Of a DNA stretch of 21,559 nt, positions 1-7,704 are shown one piece after another. The translations under genes were made by a program, and so were the position numbers. The first letter of the stretch is position 1, and every line of letters starts with the position of its first letter. The notes beneath the pieces are model-generated. The model was not told the DNA's origin. It saw only the letters and a program-made list of their open reading frames with translations, and made no database searches. Source of the DNA: an uncultured Lachnospiraceae bacterium (lineage in GTDB: Bacteria > Bacillota > Clostridia > Lachnospirales > Lachnospiraceae); NCBI GenBank assembly GCA_910585825.1, contig CAJUEY010000041.1, positions 1-21,559 on the forward strand, written 5' to 3'.

Positions 1-48
1 CCTAATTTTTTAATGGTTTCAGGCATTTATTGATGTGGGAAGTTTGAG

Positions 49-270
49 TTATTGACAATAAAAACCTAAATCGTTATACAGATTATCAGTTAGCACATTT
101 GTGATCGCCACATCTGTAAGTGAGTCCTCTGTCGCTGTGGTGTCCTCCGGATGGAGCGTTTTATATAGCTTTAGCAGATAACTCTTGTTTTGAAAAAGGT
201 CAAGGAATACGCTGTTTTTTGCTGTACGTTTTGCCATGACTTCCTCTATCTGTTTTGTATCTTCCGACAC
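49..270 (-). pseudogene. Rpn-family nuclease/transposase, N-terminal fragment
   Basis: This short frame matches the start of PD-(D/E)XK nucleases annotated as Rpn-type recombination-promoting nuclease/putative transposase, which are abundant in Lachnospiraceae. Recognisable pieces are NSVFLDLF, YLLKLYKTLHPED and TNVLTDNLYNDLGF. Family members continue past NDLGF into a catalytic core of roughly 200 more residues; here the frame ends five codons after NDL, so the nuclease core is missing. A GTG start at 270 is preferred because GAGGTGAT lies just upstream; the frame is open further to 303. It sits beside other element debris (relaxase tail, serine recombinase), which suggests it was cut by the same rearrangements. 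Family assignment is from remembered sequence similarity; loss of function is inferred from the truncation. Confidence 0.65.
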
Positions 271-372
271 CTTATCACCTCGATTTCTAAAAATCTGTGA
301 CACAAGATACGATATATCCTGCTCCTGCTACACTTCAATTATACAAAAAAACGCTTGTCTTTACAATAAAAT

Positions 373-666
373 TCACATTAAATTTCTTCCCCCTACGCTT
401 AGTTTTGTTTTGTTGTCTGTTCTGCTGTCGGCTCTCGTTCTGAAGCTCTCGTTCTGAAGCTCCCTTTCAAGGTTCTTTTTGTTGTAGCTGATTACCTCGG
501 CATACGCTAATTCTGTGGCGGTCTTGGTCTGCTCCCTGCCGATACTGTCATACTCGGATTGCAAAGACTGTGTCTCGGCTTTCCACTGTTTCGGCGTTAT
601 CTTCCCGCCATTCTGTAAAAGGCTCTGCATACGTTCCTTTAATTCGGGGTATTTCGATAAGCTGTC
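373..666 (-). pseudogene. Relaxase (mobilisation nuclease), C-terminal fragment
   Basis: The frame reads YPELKERMQSLLQNGGKI, then TPKQWKAE and a helical charged tail, the pattern at the C-terminus of relaxases in Firmicute conjugative transposons. The catalytic N-terminal domain (tyrosine and HxH motifs) is absent, and the fragment begins right at the end of the serine recombinase frame, so the two are joined by a deletion. The last codons are shifted by a 14-bp tandem duplication at 431-458. With one copy removed the tail becomes rich in Gln, Lys and Arg, a more usual relaxase ending, and runs past the present stop at 373. It cannot act as a relaxase. Family call is moderately sure; the decay is clear. 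Confidence 0.6.
431..458. repeat. 14-bp tandem duplication inside relaxase remnant
   Basis: GCTCTCGTTCTGAA occurs twice back to back (431-444 and 445-458). Fourteen is not a multiple of three, so the duplication shifts the reading frame of the minus-strand relaxase tail. It looks like a replication-slippage event in a gene no longer under selection. Confidence 0.85.
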
Positions 667-667
667 C

Positions 668-1986
668 TTATGTTTCTATCTTCCGTGTGGTGTCTGCGCT
701 CCCTTTGCGGTCACGTTCATGCACAACGATTTTCTCCACAAACTCATTCAGCATGAGCGTTGTCATTTCCTCTGCGTTGCCGTACCGTTCCACTAATTTT
801 AGGAAACGTGCGGCGGATTTGCGGTCATTTTCATACTGCGCCTGTTCTGTTTTATAACTGTCTACCTCACTCTGTAAATGCTCCTGCTCGCCCTCATATT
901 GGTTGTAGAGCATGGTATAACGCTTGTCTGACAGCTTCCCAAATGCGTTGTCCTCGTAAATCTTTGCAATCAGCATTTCCAGTTCCCCGATACGCTTTTC
1001 ACATACATTTTGCCGCCGCAATCAGCGCAATACATTAAACCTGTTAGCGGGTGCGCTTCGCCCCAACCATCGGGATAGCGTCTTACCTGTCCTCTGATGC
1101 GCTGTACGTTGTCAAAGGTTTCTTGGTCTATAATCGGCGCATGGGTATCCTCAAAGATTAACCACTGGTCTTTTTCCACATAATGGCTCTTTTTGTCCTT
1201 GAAATGCTTGCGTGTCTTGAAATTTACCGTATGCCCTAAATATTCATGTTTCTGTAAGATATGCGCTATCGTGGAGTTTCCCCATTTGTAGGGGTTTTTA
1301 ATTTCCCTGTTCTGCCATAATCCCACGCCCAACTGTGCTTGATGGTAGGCAGGAACGGGTATATGCTCGGCTGTGAATTGCGTTGCAAATTGATATGGAC
1401 CATAGCCCTCCAAAGTCATTCTGAATATCCGCCTGACAATGGGTGCTGCCACTTCATCAATTATCCATTGGTTTTTGTGCTCGCTATCCTTCAGATAACC
1501 GTATGGCGGACTGCTCGCAACGTGCTTTCCGCTCTCGCCTTTTTCCTTAAATGTGGACTTGATTTTCTTGCTGATGTCCTTTGCATAGTATTCGTTGAGT
1601 ACATCTCGGAACGGAAGGAAATCATCATCAAATCCCGAACCTGTGTCAACTCCCTCGTTGACTGCAATCAGTCTTACATTCGCCCTGCGCAACTGCTCCC
1701 GCAACACTCCCATTTGTACATAATTTCTTCCTAATCGGCTCATATCTTTCACAATGATAGTTCTGATATTGCCTTTCTCAACCTCTGCAAGCATGGCTTG
1801 CAATCCCTCACGCTCAAAGGTAGTGCCAGAAATTCCGTCATCGGTAAAGTGGCGTATGCCCGTAAAACCGTTCTTTTCCGCATAATTCTCCAACATTGCT
1901 TTTTGGTTGGATATGCTGTTGCTCTCGCCCTGTAACTCATCATCGTGGCTCAACCTCTCGTATAGTGCTGTTAAATCGTGACTCAT
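668..1986 (-). pseudogene. Large serine recombinase (TnpX/TndX type), internally deleted
   Basis: The 5' part (1986 to 970) encodes a resolvase domain with ALYERLSHDD (catalytic Ser is expected in this segment), DDGISGTTFERE and DMSRLGRN, then the recombinase domain and the start of the zinc ribbon (YCADCGGKMY). The frame then breaks. A second frame (about 1006 to 668) supplies the coiled-coil and C-terminus, with IGELEMLIAKIYEDN and LNEFVEKIVVHERDRKGS. Intact relatives have roughly 80 more residues between these parts, including the second zinc-ribbon cysteine pair, so a deletion plus frameshift has destroyed the gene. The last residues are also cut at the relaxase junction. ATG at 1986 is chosen over an upstream TTG because AGGAGG lies nine bases before it. 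Such proteins excise and integrate conjugative or mobilisable transposons. Confidence 0.85.
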
Positions 1987-2070
1987 AATCAATTCCCTCC
2001 TCTCCGCCAGTACCGCATAAATGCTACGCTGTGGCTCTTTTGTATTTATTTTGATTAAGAAGTCTTTTAT

Positions 2071-2094
2071 ATTTTATAACTCCAGCTATAAAAT
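2071..2094. repeat. 8-bp inverted repeat upstream of recombinase
   Basis: ATTTTATA and TATAAAAT form perfect arms around an 8-base spacer. The site lies about 85 bp before the recombinase start in an AT-rich stretch. It could be an operator or part of its promoter; no function is shown. Confidence 0.5.
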
Positions 2095-2115
2095 GATGTT
2101 TCCATATACAAACAC

Positions 2116-2168
2116 TATGGGAGCAGTCAAAATACAGTCCCAACCCATATACTTTACCCGCTCCCATA
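2116..2168. repeat. 9-bp inverted repeat, possible old element end
   Basis: TATGGGAGC (2116-2124) and GCTCCCATA (2160-2168) are perfect inverted copies with 35 bases between them. The 53-bp span lies between the recombinase gene and the first chromosomal-type gene, where an attachment site would be expected, and its size suits a large serine recombinase att site. It could equally be an RNA stem-loop. The rest of the 1987-2227 gap is AT-rich and holds no gene. Confidence 0.4.
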
Positions 2169-2227
2169 ACATGATCTTCACAGCATTATTTTATATTGTC
2201 CGATTACAAAGCGCGGTCTGATCGCCG

Positions 2228-3028
2228 CTATTCCAAAAACTCCTCCAGCTCTCCAAATGTATACCCAAGTTCCTCCCACTTGGAAAGCAGTTCATCCAGA
2301 ATCTCTCCGTTCGTTGCCGAAGTCGCATGCAAAAGCACAATCGCCCCGGGGTGAATCCGCGGCAGCAGCTTACTGTATGCCTCATCTGCTGTAGGCTGCT
2401 GATCCTGATACCAGTCCACATAAGCAAGACTCCAGAAAAATGTATGATATCCCAGCTCTTTTGCCATTTTCAGATTTTCCACGCTGAATTTTCCCTGAGG
2501 CGGCCGGTACAATTTTGACATCTCTTCTCCTGTAATCTCCTGATAGAGATTTGCAACATCGTCCATTTCTTTCTGAAAAGAGGAAAGATCACTGATTTTC
2601 GACATATCCGGATGATGATAGGTATGATTTCCCACCAGATGCCCCTCTGCCTGCATCCGCTTTACAATCTCAGGAGCCGTCTCCAGAAAATTCCCTACCA
2701 CAAAAAATGTTCCGTGAGCATTATGCTTTTTCAATGCATCCAGAATTTTCTCTGTATTTCCGTTTTCATAACCACAGTCGAAGGTCAAATAAATTGTCTT
2801 CTTTGACGTATCTCCCACATAATATGCGTCATATTCTTTTAACTCCTCTGCACTGACATTTCCTGTGGGCGCGGTTCCTTCTGTGCCAAATCCCAATCCC
2901 CAGTTTTCTGTTTCGTTTCTCACAAAATCAGAGCTGCTAAAAACATCCACGATTTTAGCAGCTCCGGCGCCTGCCCCATACATAAACAGAAAAAGCATAG
3001 CAAGAAACAGTGTTTTTTTATAGTTCAT
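2228..3028 (-). CDS. pdaA: Polysaccharide deacetylase, PdaA-like (muramic delta-lactam type)
   Basis: Predicted to be a membrane-anchored or secreted carbohydrate esterase family 4 enzyme of 266 residues. An N-terminal hydrophobic segment (about residues 5-25) acts as signal or anchor. The NodB domain shows TIYLTFDCGYENG, a TFDxGYE form typical of PdaA instead of TFDDGP, then the metal-binding GNHTYHHP, the RPPQGKFS motif, FFWSLAYVDW and HPGAIVLLHATS. Bacillus subtilis PdaA matches it closely over these blocks; PdaA removes the N-acetyl group from muramic acid on the way to the delta-lactam of spore cortex, which fits a spore former. ATG at 3028 follows GGAAGG; an upstream GTG is too close to that site. 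It is downstream of the PurF paralogue with a gap of about 80 bp and no strong terminator between them. Confidence 0.82.
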   Translation of the reverse strand: MNYKKTLFLAMLFLFMYGAGAGAAKIVDVFSSSDFVRNETENWGLGFGTEGTAPTGNVSAEELKEYDAYYVGDTSKKTIYLTFDCGYENGNTEKILDALKKHNAHGTFFVVGNFLETAPEIVKRMQAEGHLVGNHTYHHPDMSKISDLSSFQKEMDDVANLYQEITGEEMSKLYRPPQGKFSVENLKMAKELGYHTFFWSLAYVDWYQDQQPTADEAYSKLLPRIHPGAIVLLHATSATNGEILDELLSKWEELGYTFGELEEFLE

Positions 3029-3111
3029 ATACACCTTCCGGTTTCCTTTTCTTCTATTCTATGAGGCAAATTATGTTTCATTCTATTTTTTATAAAAAGT
3101 TAAATGCCGGC

Positions 3112-4518
3112 CTATTCCTCACCGTTCCAGCAATAAGTACACAGCTTGCACTTATCAATTCCCACAGCCTCCAGCATATCATCCAAACGGTTAAACCGCA
3201 AAGAAGTAAAATTCAGTTCTTTTTTCATCTCTTCTATCATTTTCTCATATTTTGGCGATTCCGGATCTGCATATTCTTTCAGAATCTCATCCGTTACATT
3301 GCCCTCCTCCAGACGGTCAATGATGCGTCTGGTGATCAGATCCATTTCCGAAGAAGATCTGGAAAAATTCAGATATTTGCATCCAAACAAAAGGGGCGGA
3401 CACGCCGGACGGATATGCACTTCTCTGGCGCCGCTCTGATACAAAAATTCCGTTGTCTCCCTCAGCTGCGTCCCCCTTACAATGGAATCGTCGATCAGCA
3501 AAAGGCTCTTGTCCCGAATCAATTCATCCACTGCCAGAAGCTTCATCTTGGCAATCAGATTCCGCTTGCTCTGTACGGTGGGCATAAAAGAGCGGGGCCA
3601 GGTAGGCGTATATTTAATAAACGGTCTGGAAAACGGAATTCCGGATTCATTTGCATAACCGATTGCATGAGCAGTACCGGAATCCGGAACTCCCGCCACA
3701 ATATCCGGACGCACATTGTCCCGTGCGGCCATTTTCTTACCGCATTCATAACGCATCTGCTCCACACTGACTCCCTCATAGGAACTGGAGGGATACCCAT
3801 AATACACCCACAAAAATGTGCAGATTTTCATTTCATTATCCGGATTGGACAGCGTTACGCATTCCTGTTCCGTAATCACCGCGATCTCCCCTGGTCCCAG
3901 TTCTTTGTGATCCGCATATCCCAGATTTTTATAAGCAAAATTCTCAAAAGAAACACAAAGAGCATCTTCTTTTTTTCCAACGACAACAGGAGTGCGGCCG
4001 TATTTATCTCTCGCTGCATAAATCCCTTTATCATTCATCAATAATATCGATACGGAGCCGTCTACTGCGTCCAGAGCAAAACGGATTCCTTCAATCAGAT
4101 TCTTTTTCTGGTCGATCAAAGATGCAATCAGCTCTGTCGCATTGATATCTCCGCCGCTCATCTCCAAAAAATGTGAACGTCCGTTTTCAAACAGCATTTT
4201 CGCCAATGCATCTGCATTGTTAATTTTACTCACGGTTGTGATCGCATAGGTGCCGTGGTGAGAACGAACCAAAAGAGGCTGCGGTTCATAATCGGAAATA
4301 CAGCCAATTCCTATTGTTCCCCTCATTTCCTGTACATCTTTGTCAAACTTGGTACGAAAGGGTGCATTCTCAATATTATGGATCGCACGATCAAATCCGC
4401 TTTCTCCATATACGACCATTCCTCCCCGCTTTGTTCCGAGGTGAGAATGATAATCAATGCCAAAAAATAAATCAAATACGCAATCCCGTCCGGATGCCAC
4501 ACCAAAAAAGCCGCCCAT
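3112..4518 (-). CDS. PurF paralogue lacking the glutaminase active site
   Basis: 468 residues with the two-domain layout of glutamine-PRPP amidotransferase. The phosphoribosyltransferase half is intact: GVPDSGTAHAIGYA (about 277-290) and the PRPP loop LLIDDSIVRGT (340-350). Cysteines resembling the Fe-S ligands of the Bacillus enzyme remain near 233, 373/380 and 457/460. The N-terminal class II glutaminase domain is degenerate at every key place: the protein starts MGGFFG where PurF has the processed CGVFG, so Cys1 is Gly; the HRGQ block reads HLGTKRGG; the oxyanion NG motif region reads TTVSKINN. It should not hydrolyse glutamine. It may use free ammonia, a partner's ammonia, or act as a PRPP-binding protein; none of these is shown. 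The start at 4518 follows GGGGAA. It has its own promoter at 4578-4606, and ends soon after the CxxC pair. Confidence 0.85.
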   Translation of the reverse strand: MGGFFGVASGRDCVFDLFFGIDYHSHLGTKRGGMVVYGESGFDRAIHNIENAPFRTKFDKDVQEMRGTIGIGCISDYEPQPLLVRSHHGTYAITTVSKINNADALAKMLFENGRSHFLEMSGGDINATELIASLIDQKKNLIEGIRFALDAVDGSVSILLMNDKGIYAARDKYGRTPVVVGKKEDALCVSFENFAYKNLGYADHKELGPGEIAVITEQECVTLSNPDNEMKICTFLWVYYGYPSSSYEGVSVEQMRYECGKKMAARDNVRPDIVAGVPDSGTAHAIGYANESGIPFSRPFIKYTPTWPRSFMPTVQSKRNLIAKMKLLAVDELIRDKSLLLIDDSIVRGTQLRETTEFLYQSGAREVHIRPACPPLLFGCKYLNFSRSSSEMDLITRRIIDRLEEGNVTDEILKEYADPESPKYEKMIEEMKKELNFTSLRFNRLDDMLEAVGIDKCKLCTYCWNGEE

Positions 4519-4577
4519 ATGTATTCCCCATTTCTTTCTTAAATGTATGTCAGAGTTTGGACTATAACACCTTTCTT

Positions 4578-4606
4578 ATCATAATCGTTCATCTGCAAAA
4601 TGTAAA
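4578..4606 (-). promoter_or_regulatory. SigA-type promoter of the PurF paralogue
   Basis: Read on the minus strand, TTTACA and TATGAT are separated by 17 bases. The -10 box lies about 60 bp before the start codon. A small UUCG-loop hairpin at 4626-4640 followed by a T-rich tract could weakly end ferredoxin transcription just before it. Confidence 0.6.
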
Positions 4607-4789
4607 TACGATAAACAAAAATCTCATTGCCGAAAGCAATTTAAATTCATTTTTTCCGCCATAAGAAAAGCAGCCTGCAGACAACCGAATCGTATTGAAC
4701 GAAAGCCTTGCGCCCAAAGGGAACACAGTGCCCAATCAATATTTTTCAGCTGCCACAGGCATACATTTCCACACATATCTAAACCAAAA

Positions 4790-4978
4790 CTAATCTTCCG
4801 AATGAATGGCATTCACCGGACATCCGGTAATGCAGGCTTCCACGGATTCCTTATTTGCATCCGTTGTATCTGCAACGCTGACTGCCTTGCCGTCTGTATC
4901 CATTTGAAACACATCCGGCTCTGTAGATGCACACAAACCGCAGCCAATGCAGGTATCTTTATCTACTACTGCACGCAT
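4790..4978 (-). CDS. Small single-cluster ferredoxin
   Basis: 62 residues with CIGCGLC near the start (Cys10, 13, 16) and a later CPVNAI block, the ligand set of a single [4Fe-4S] ferredoxin like those of Thermotoga and Clostridia. The acidic middle (EPDVFQMDTDG) is typical. It would carry low-potential electrons in the cytosol. AGGAGG lies six to eight bases before ATG 4978. Its electron partner is not indicated by neighbours: the ABC exporter lies upstream and the PurF paralogue downstream, which itself keeps Fe-S type cysteines but has a separate promoter. Function is secure at the family level only. Confidence 0.9.
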   Translation of the reverse strand: MRAVVDKDTCIGCGLCASTEPDVFQMDTDGKAVSVADTTDANKESVEACITGCPVNAIHSED

Positions 4979-5046
4979 AACCTGTTCCTCCTTTTATTTT
5001 ATTTCCTATTACTATTTCCAAAAAAGAGGAAGTTTATACCATTTTT

Positions 5047-6354
5047 TTATGCTTTTCTGACTGCTTTGATAATCGAGCCAATTTTTGGCGTTGTTCCATA
5101 GAGCAGTACGCCCACACGATAAATTTTGGCAGAAATCACGCCAATGCCTACCACGCTCACAATCAAAACTACAATAGAAATCAAAATCTCATAGAACGGC
5201 ACCGTGCTCATGGCAATGCGTGTAAACATGGCCATTGGAGAAACAAAGGGCACATAAGAGCAGATCCGCATCAAAAGACTGTCTACATTTCCGTCCGACA
5301 TAGACATGATAACCAAGATAAATCCAGCCACAAACAAGAGCGTCACCGGCATAACCGAGGTATTGATATCTTCTACTTTTGACGCTGTTGAGCCGATCGC
5401 TCCAAACATAAATGCATAGATAAAAAATCCCAGCACAAAGAAAATCAGCATATATACGAACAGCTCCAAAGGCATATCAAAGATTGATGCAACGATTATA
5501 TTACCCTCCCACTGATTCTTGTTTATACTATAAAACAAAATAGCAGATCCAAACACTGCCAAAAGCTGGATAAATCCCGCCAGGCAGGAAGCTACCACTT
5601 TTCCGAACATCATACTAACAGGCTTTGCGCTTGTAATCAGCAGCTCCATTGCCCTTGAACTTTTTTCTGTGGCAACATTTGTCGCCACCATTTGTCCATA
5701 TAAAAGAATCACCATATACAATGCAAAAATCATAATATACGTATAAAAGAAGTTCTGCATCTGGTCTTTGCCGAGACTCTCTGTCTCGTGATCAATCACT
5801 ACGGAGAGGGCTGCATTTGCCTCTTCTACCGACATACCGCTGCTTACCATAACCTCCATCCTGCCTATGTTCCGCAAAACTTCATCAGCAGTCTCGGTAC
5901 TCATATCATACATGGAAAGATTGTCCACATAATATTTATAAGAAGTCATACTGTTAAGAACAAATGCGCATTCCGCCTGCCCGGAAATCACCTGCTCCTT
6001 GATTCGTTCCGGCTCCTCCTCCGTCAGCAGAACTTCATACTCCAAAAAGGCTGCCTGAAAAGCATTTTGAATCTCTTCGGCGCGCTGTGAATCTTCTGTG
6101 GGAACAGAAAGCAGCGCTATTCCCTGGATTTCCCGATCCTCTCCATGGGCCGCCCCATCTGCAGTATCTCCGGATCCTGAATATCCTGCCTCCTCTGCGA
6201 CTTCTGTTTTTTCTCCGTCTATGATATCCATGATATTCGGAAAAAACATAACGGCGGCGATAACTACAACCAGAAACACAGTGACGCCCACAAATACTTT
6301 ATTTTTAAAATAGCTGATCAATTCAAACTGAAAAATAGTCCCAAACTGTTTCAT
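5047..6354 (-). CDS. ABC exporter permease, NatB-like
   Basis: About 435 residues. One transmembrane helix near residues 18-40, then a long extracytoplasmic region (about 40-205) rich in Glu, then five or six hydrophobic helices to residue 425 (for example YTYIMIFALYMVILLY, LFVYMLIFFVLGFF and ILISIVVLIVSVVGIGV). This is the ABC-2 membrane fold of NatB and relatives, which with a NatA-type ATPase export Na+ or small toxic compounds. The segment ATEKSSRAMELLITS is the typical conserved cytoplasmic loop of the family. Of two possible ATGs, 6354 is better placed (eight bases after AAGGAG) than 6360 (two bases). The gene follows the ATPase by 12 bp, so they form an operon. Substrate is unknown. 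Confidence 0.82.
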   Translation of the reverse strand: MKQFGTIFQFELISYFKNKVFVGVTVFLVVVIAAVMFFPNIMDIIDGEKTEVAEEAGYSGSGDTADGAAHGEDREIQGIALLSVPTEDSQRAEEIQNAFQAAFLEYEVLLTEEEPERIKEQVISGQAECAFVLNSMTSYKYYVDNLSMYDMSTETADEVLRNIGRMEVMVSSGMSVEEANAALSVVIDHETESLGKDQMQNFFYTYIMIFALYMVILLYGQMVATNVATEKSSRAMELLITSAKPVSMMFGKVVASCLAGFIQLLAVFGSAILFYSINKNQWEGNIIVASIFDMPLELFVYMLIFFVLGFFIYAFMFGAIGSTASKVEDINTSVMPVTLLFVAGFILVIMSMSDGNVDSLLMRICSYVPFVSPMAMFTRIAMSTVPFYEILISIVVLIVSVVGIGVISAKIYRVGVLLYGTTPKIGSIIKAVRKA

Positions 6355-6366
6355 ACTCATGTCTCC

Positions 6367-7257
6367 TTAATCCTGATCTCCTGCATATTCCACAAATATA
6401 TCATTGAGCGACGGCTCAAATATTTTGATCTCATCAATATCATAAGCCTCTGTCAATTGTTTCATCATCCTTTGTTTTTCCTCTGCTCCTGCCATCTGAA
6501 TCAATAATTCATTGGCAGTTCTTTTCAGACAACAGCTGCCGAATCTCTCCCTGATTGCATCTGCCTCTTCGGATCGCACCACCAGTTTATCCCTTACATA
6601 ATTGTGCTTGATGTCATGGATATTCCCCTGCAATACGATTTTTCCTCCGTTTAATATAGCAATGCTGTCGCAGAATTCTTCAATATAATTCATCTGGTGA
6701 CTGGAAAACAGAACGATTTTTCCTTTTGCAATTTCCTCTTTTACCACATCTTTTAAAAGCATGGCATTGACAGGATCAAGACCGGAAAACGGTTCATCTA
6801 AAATCACAATCTGAGGATCATGGGCAAGGGCCGTCACAAGCTGTATCTTCTGCTGATTCCCTTTGGAAAGGGTATCCAGCCGCTTGTTTCGGTATTCCGA
6901 CATTCCCAGACGATCCAGCCAGTAGTCGATGGCTTTTACCGCCTCCTGCCGCTTCATTCCATGCAGTCTTGCAAAATAAATCAGCTGGTCAATAATCTTT
7001 TTCTTTGGATAAAGCCCTCGTTCTTCCGGCAGATATCCGATTCTGATTTGGGTATAATCAATCGGATTTCCGTCAATCTGTATTTCTCCTTTGTCTCCGG
7101 AAAATACATCCATCAAAATACGAATTGTCGTGGTCTTTCCCGCTCCATTGCGTCCCAAAAGACCAAATGCCCTTCCGCTTTCCGCCGAAAAAGAAATCTC
7201 TTTTAATACTTCTTTTTCTCCAAAACTTTTTCGGATATTCTTTAATTCAAGCCTCAT
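6367..7257 (-). CDS. ABC exporter ATPase, NatA-like
   Basis: 296 residues from ATG 7257, which has AGGAGG directly upstream; the longer open frame to 7305 has no ribosome site and overlaps the promoter. Walker A GLLGRNGAGKTTT (about 32-44), signature TLSKGNQQK (129-137), Walker B IVILDEPFSGLD (150-161) and the switch histidine in LFSSHQMNYIEE are all present, so it should hydrolyse ATP. The C-terminal 80 residues after the nucleotide-binding domain are of the NatA/CcmA type, ending in EPSLNDIFVEYAG, which is common to drug and sodium exporters. It pairs with the permease encoded directly downstream. Transcription starts at the promoter at 7296-7324. Confidence 0.88.
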   Translation of the reverse strand: MRLELKNIRKSFGEKEVLKEISFSAESGRAFGLLGRNGAGKTTTIRILMDVFSGDKGEIQIDGNPIDYTQIRIGYLPEERGLYPKKKIIDQLIYFARLHGMKRQEAVKAIDYWLDRLGMSEYRNKRLDTLSKGNQQKIQLVTALAHDPQIVILDEPFSGLDPVNAMLLKDVVKEEIAKGKIVLFSSHQMNYIEEFCDSIAILNGGKIVLQGNIHDIKHNYVRDKLVVRSEEADAIRERFGSCCLKRTANELLIQMAGAEEKQRMMKQLTEAYDIDEIKIFEPSLNDIFVEYAGDQD

Positions 7258-7295
7258 AACTCCTCCTGTTGATTTTGTGTGATCTGTCTTTTGGA

Positions 7296-7324
7296 ATTGT
7301 ATCACAGAACAAATCGCTGTTCAA
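7296..7324 (-). promoter_or_regulatory. Promoter of the ABC exporter operon
   Basis: On the minus strand TTGAAC and TACAAT are spaced by 17 bases, and TGA before the -10 gives an extended -10. The predicted start lies about 32 bases before the ATPase ATG, a normal leader that contains the AGGAGG site. Confidence 0.65.
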
Positions 7325-7339
7325 CAAACATACTTTTAA

Positions 7340-7484
7340 GATTTCCTTAATACTGCCGGAAGGCATAGAGGTATCCTTTTGGATTTCCTTAATCTTGCCG
7401 GAAGGCATAAAGGTATCCTTCTGGATTTCCTTAATCTTGCCGGAAGGCATAAAGGTATCCTTCAGGATTTCCTTAATACTGCCG
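7340..7484. repeat. 42-bp tandem repeat, 3.5 copies
   Basis: Units at 7340, 7382 and 7424 plus a partial copy from 7466, differing at a few positions. They lie between the feo terminator and the ABC promoter, so they look intergenic. On the minus strand each unit carries AAGGATACCTTTATG and the small hairpin TGCCTTCCGGCA. The period keeps a frame open on both strands: the minus frame would encode MPSGKIKEIQKDT-like 14-residue repeats and runs to 7247, past the ABC promoter into the start of the ATPase gene. I regard that frame as incidental, because the promoter lies within it. Confidence 0.9.
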
Positions 7485-7487
7485 TCA

Positions 7488-7534
7488 AAAACCCCTTCTG
7501 TTAAACTTATATATTGTTTAACAAAAGGGGTTTT
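7488..7534 (-). terminator. Terminator of the feo operon
   Basis: Long hairpin: AAAACCCCTT and TGTTAAAC pair with GTTTAACA and AAGGGGTTTT, one C/A mismatch, 9-base loop. On the minus strand it is followed by a T run after GGGG, just past the last feo gene. It is nearly symmetric and could also work on the plus strand. Confidence 0.8.
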
Positions 7535-7557
7535 CGTCTTTCGTTCTTATTCAGTAA

Positions 7558-7689
7558 TCAGTGACATCCCTTACAACTTCCGCAGTCGCCGCCGCAGGAT
7601 GCCTTTCCGCTTTTTTTATCTTTTACCAAACTGTGTACCGCAAGCCCTACACAGCCCAGTATGATGCACCCGACAAGAAAAGTTCCCAT
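7558..7689 (-). CDS. FeoB-associated Cys-rich membrane peptide
   Basis: A 43-residue gene with AGGAGG seven bases before ATG 7689. It has one N-terminal transmembrane helix (LVGCIILGCVGLAVHSLV), a basic stretch (KDKKSGK) and a cysteine-rich tail, CGGDCGSCKGCH. This is the layout of the FeoB-associated Cys-rich membrane protein family found directly after feoB in many Firmicutes. It follows feoB by 15 bp and ends just before the terminator, so it is the last gene of the operon. The tail probably binds iron or another metal at the inner face of the membrane; that role is inferred from context and the family, not demonstrated. Confidence 0.88.
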   Translation of the reverse strand: MGTFLVGCIILGCVGLAVHSLVKDKKSGKASCGGDCGSCKGCH

Positions 7690-7704
7690 AAATACCTCCT
7701 GACT

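Noticed and set aside
3010..4044. 344-codon plus-strand frame
   Set aside because: It lies opposite the PurF paralogue and pdaA start, has the composition of an antisense frame (many His, Phe, Arg clusters) and no ribosome site.
4624..4812. Minus-strand 62-codon frame between the ferredoxin and PurF paralogue genes
   Set aside because: No ribosome site and it starts inside the ferredoxin gene; composition is not protein-like.
7247..7450. Minus-strand 67-codon frame with MPSGKIKEIQKDT repeats
   Set aside because: Its open frame comes from a repeat period divisible by three, it contains the ABC promoter and overlaps the ATPase start. Kept as a repeat only.
7340..7484. CRISPR array
   Set aside because: The units are directly joined with no unique spacers, and no cas genes are present.
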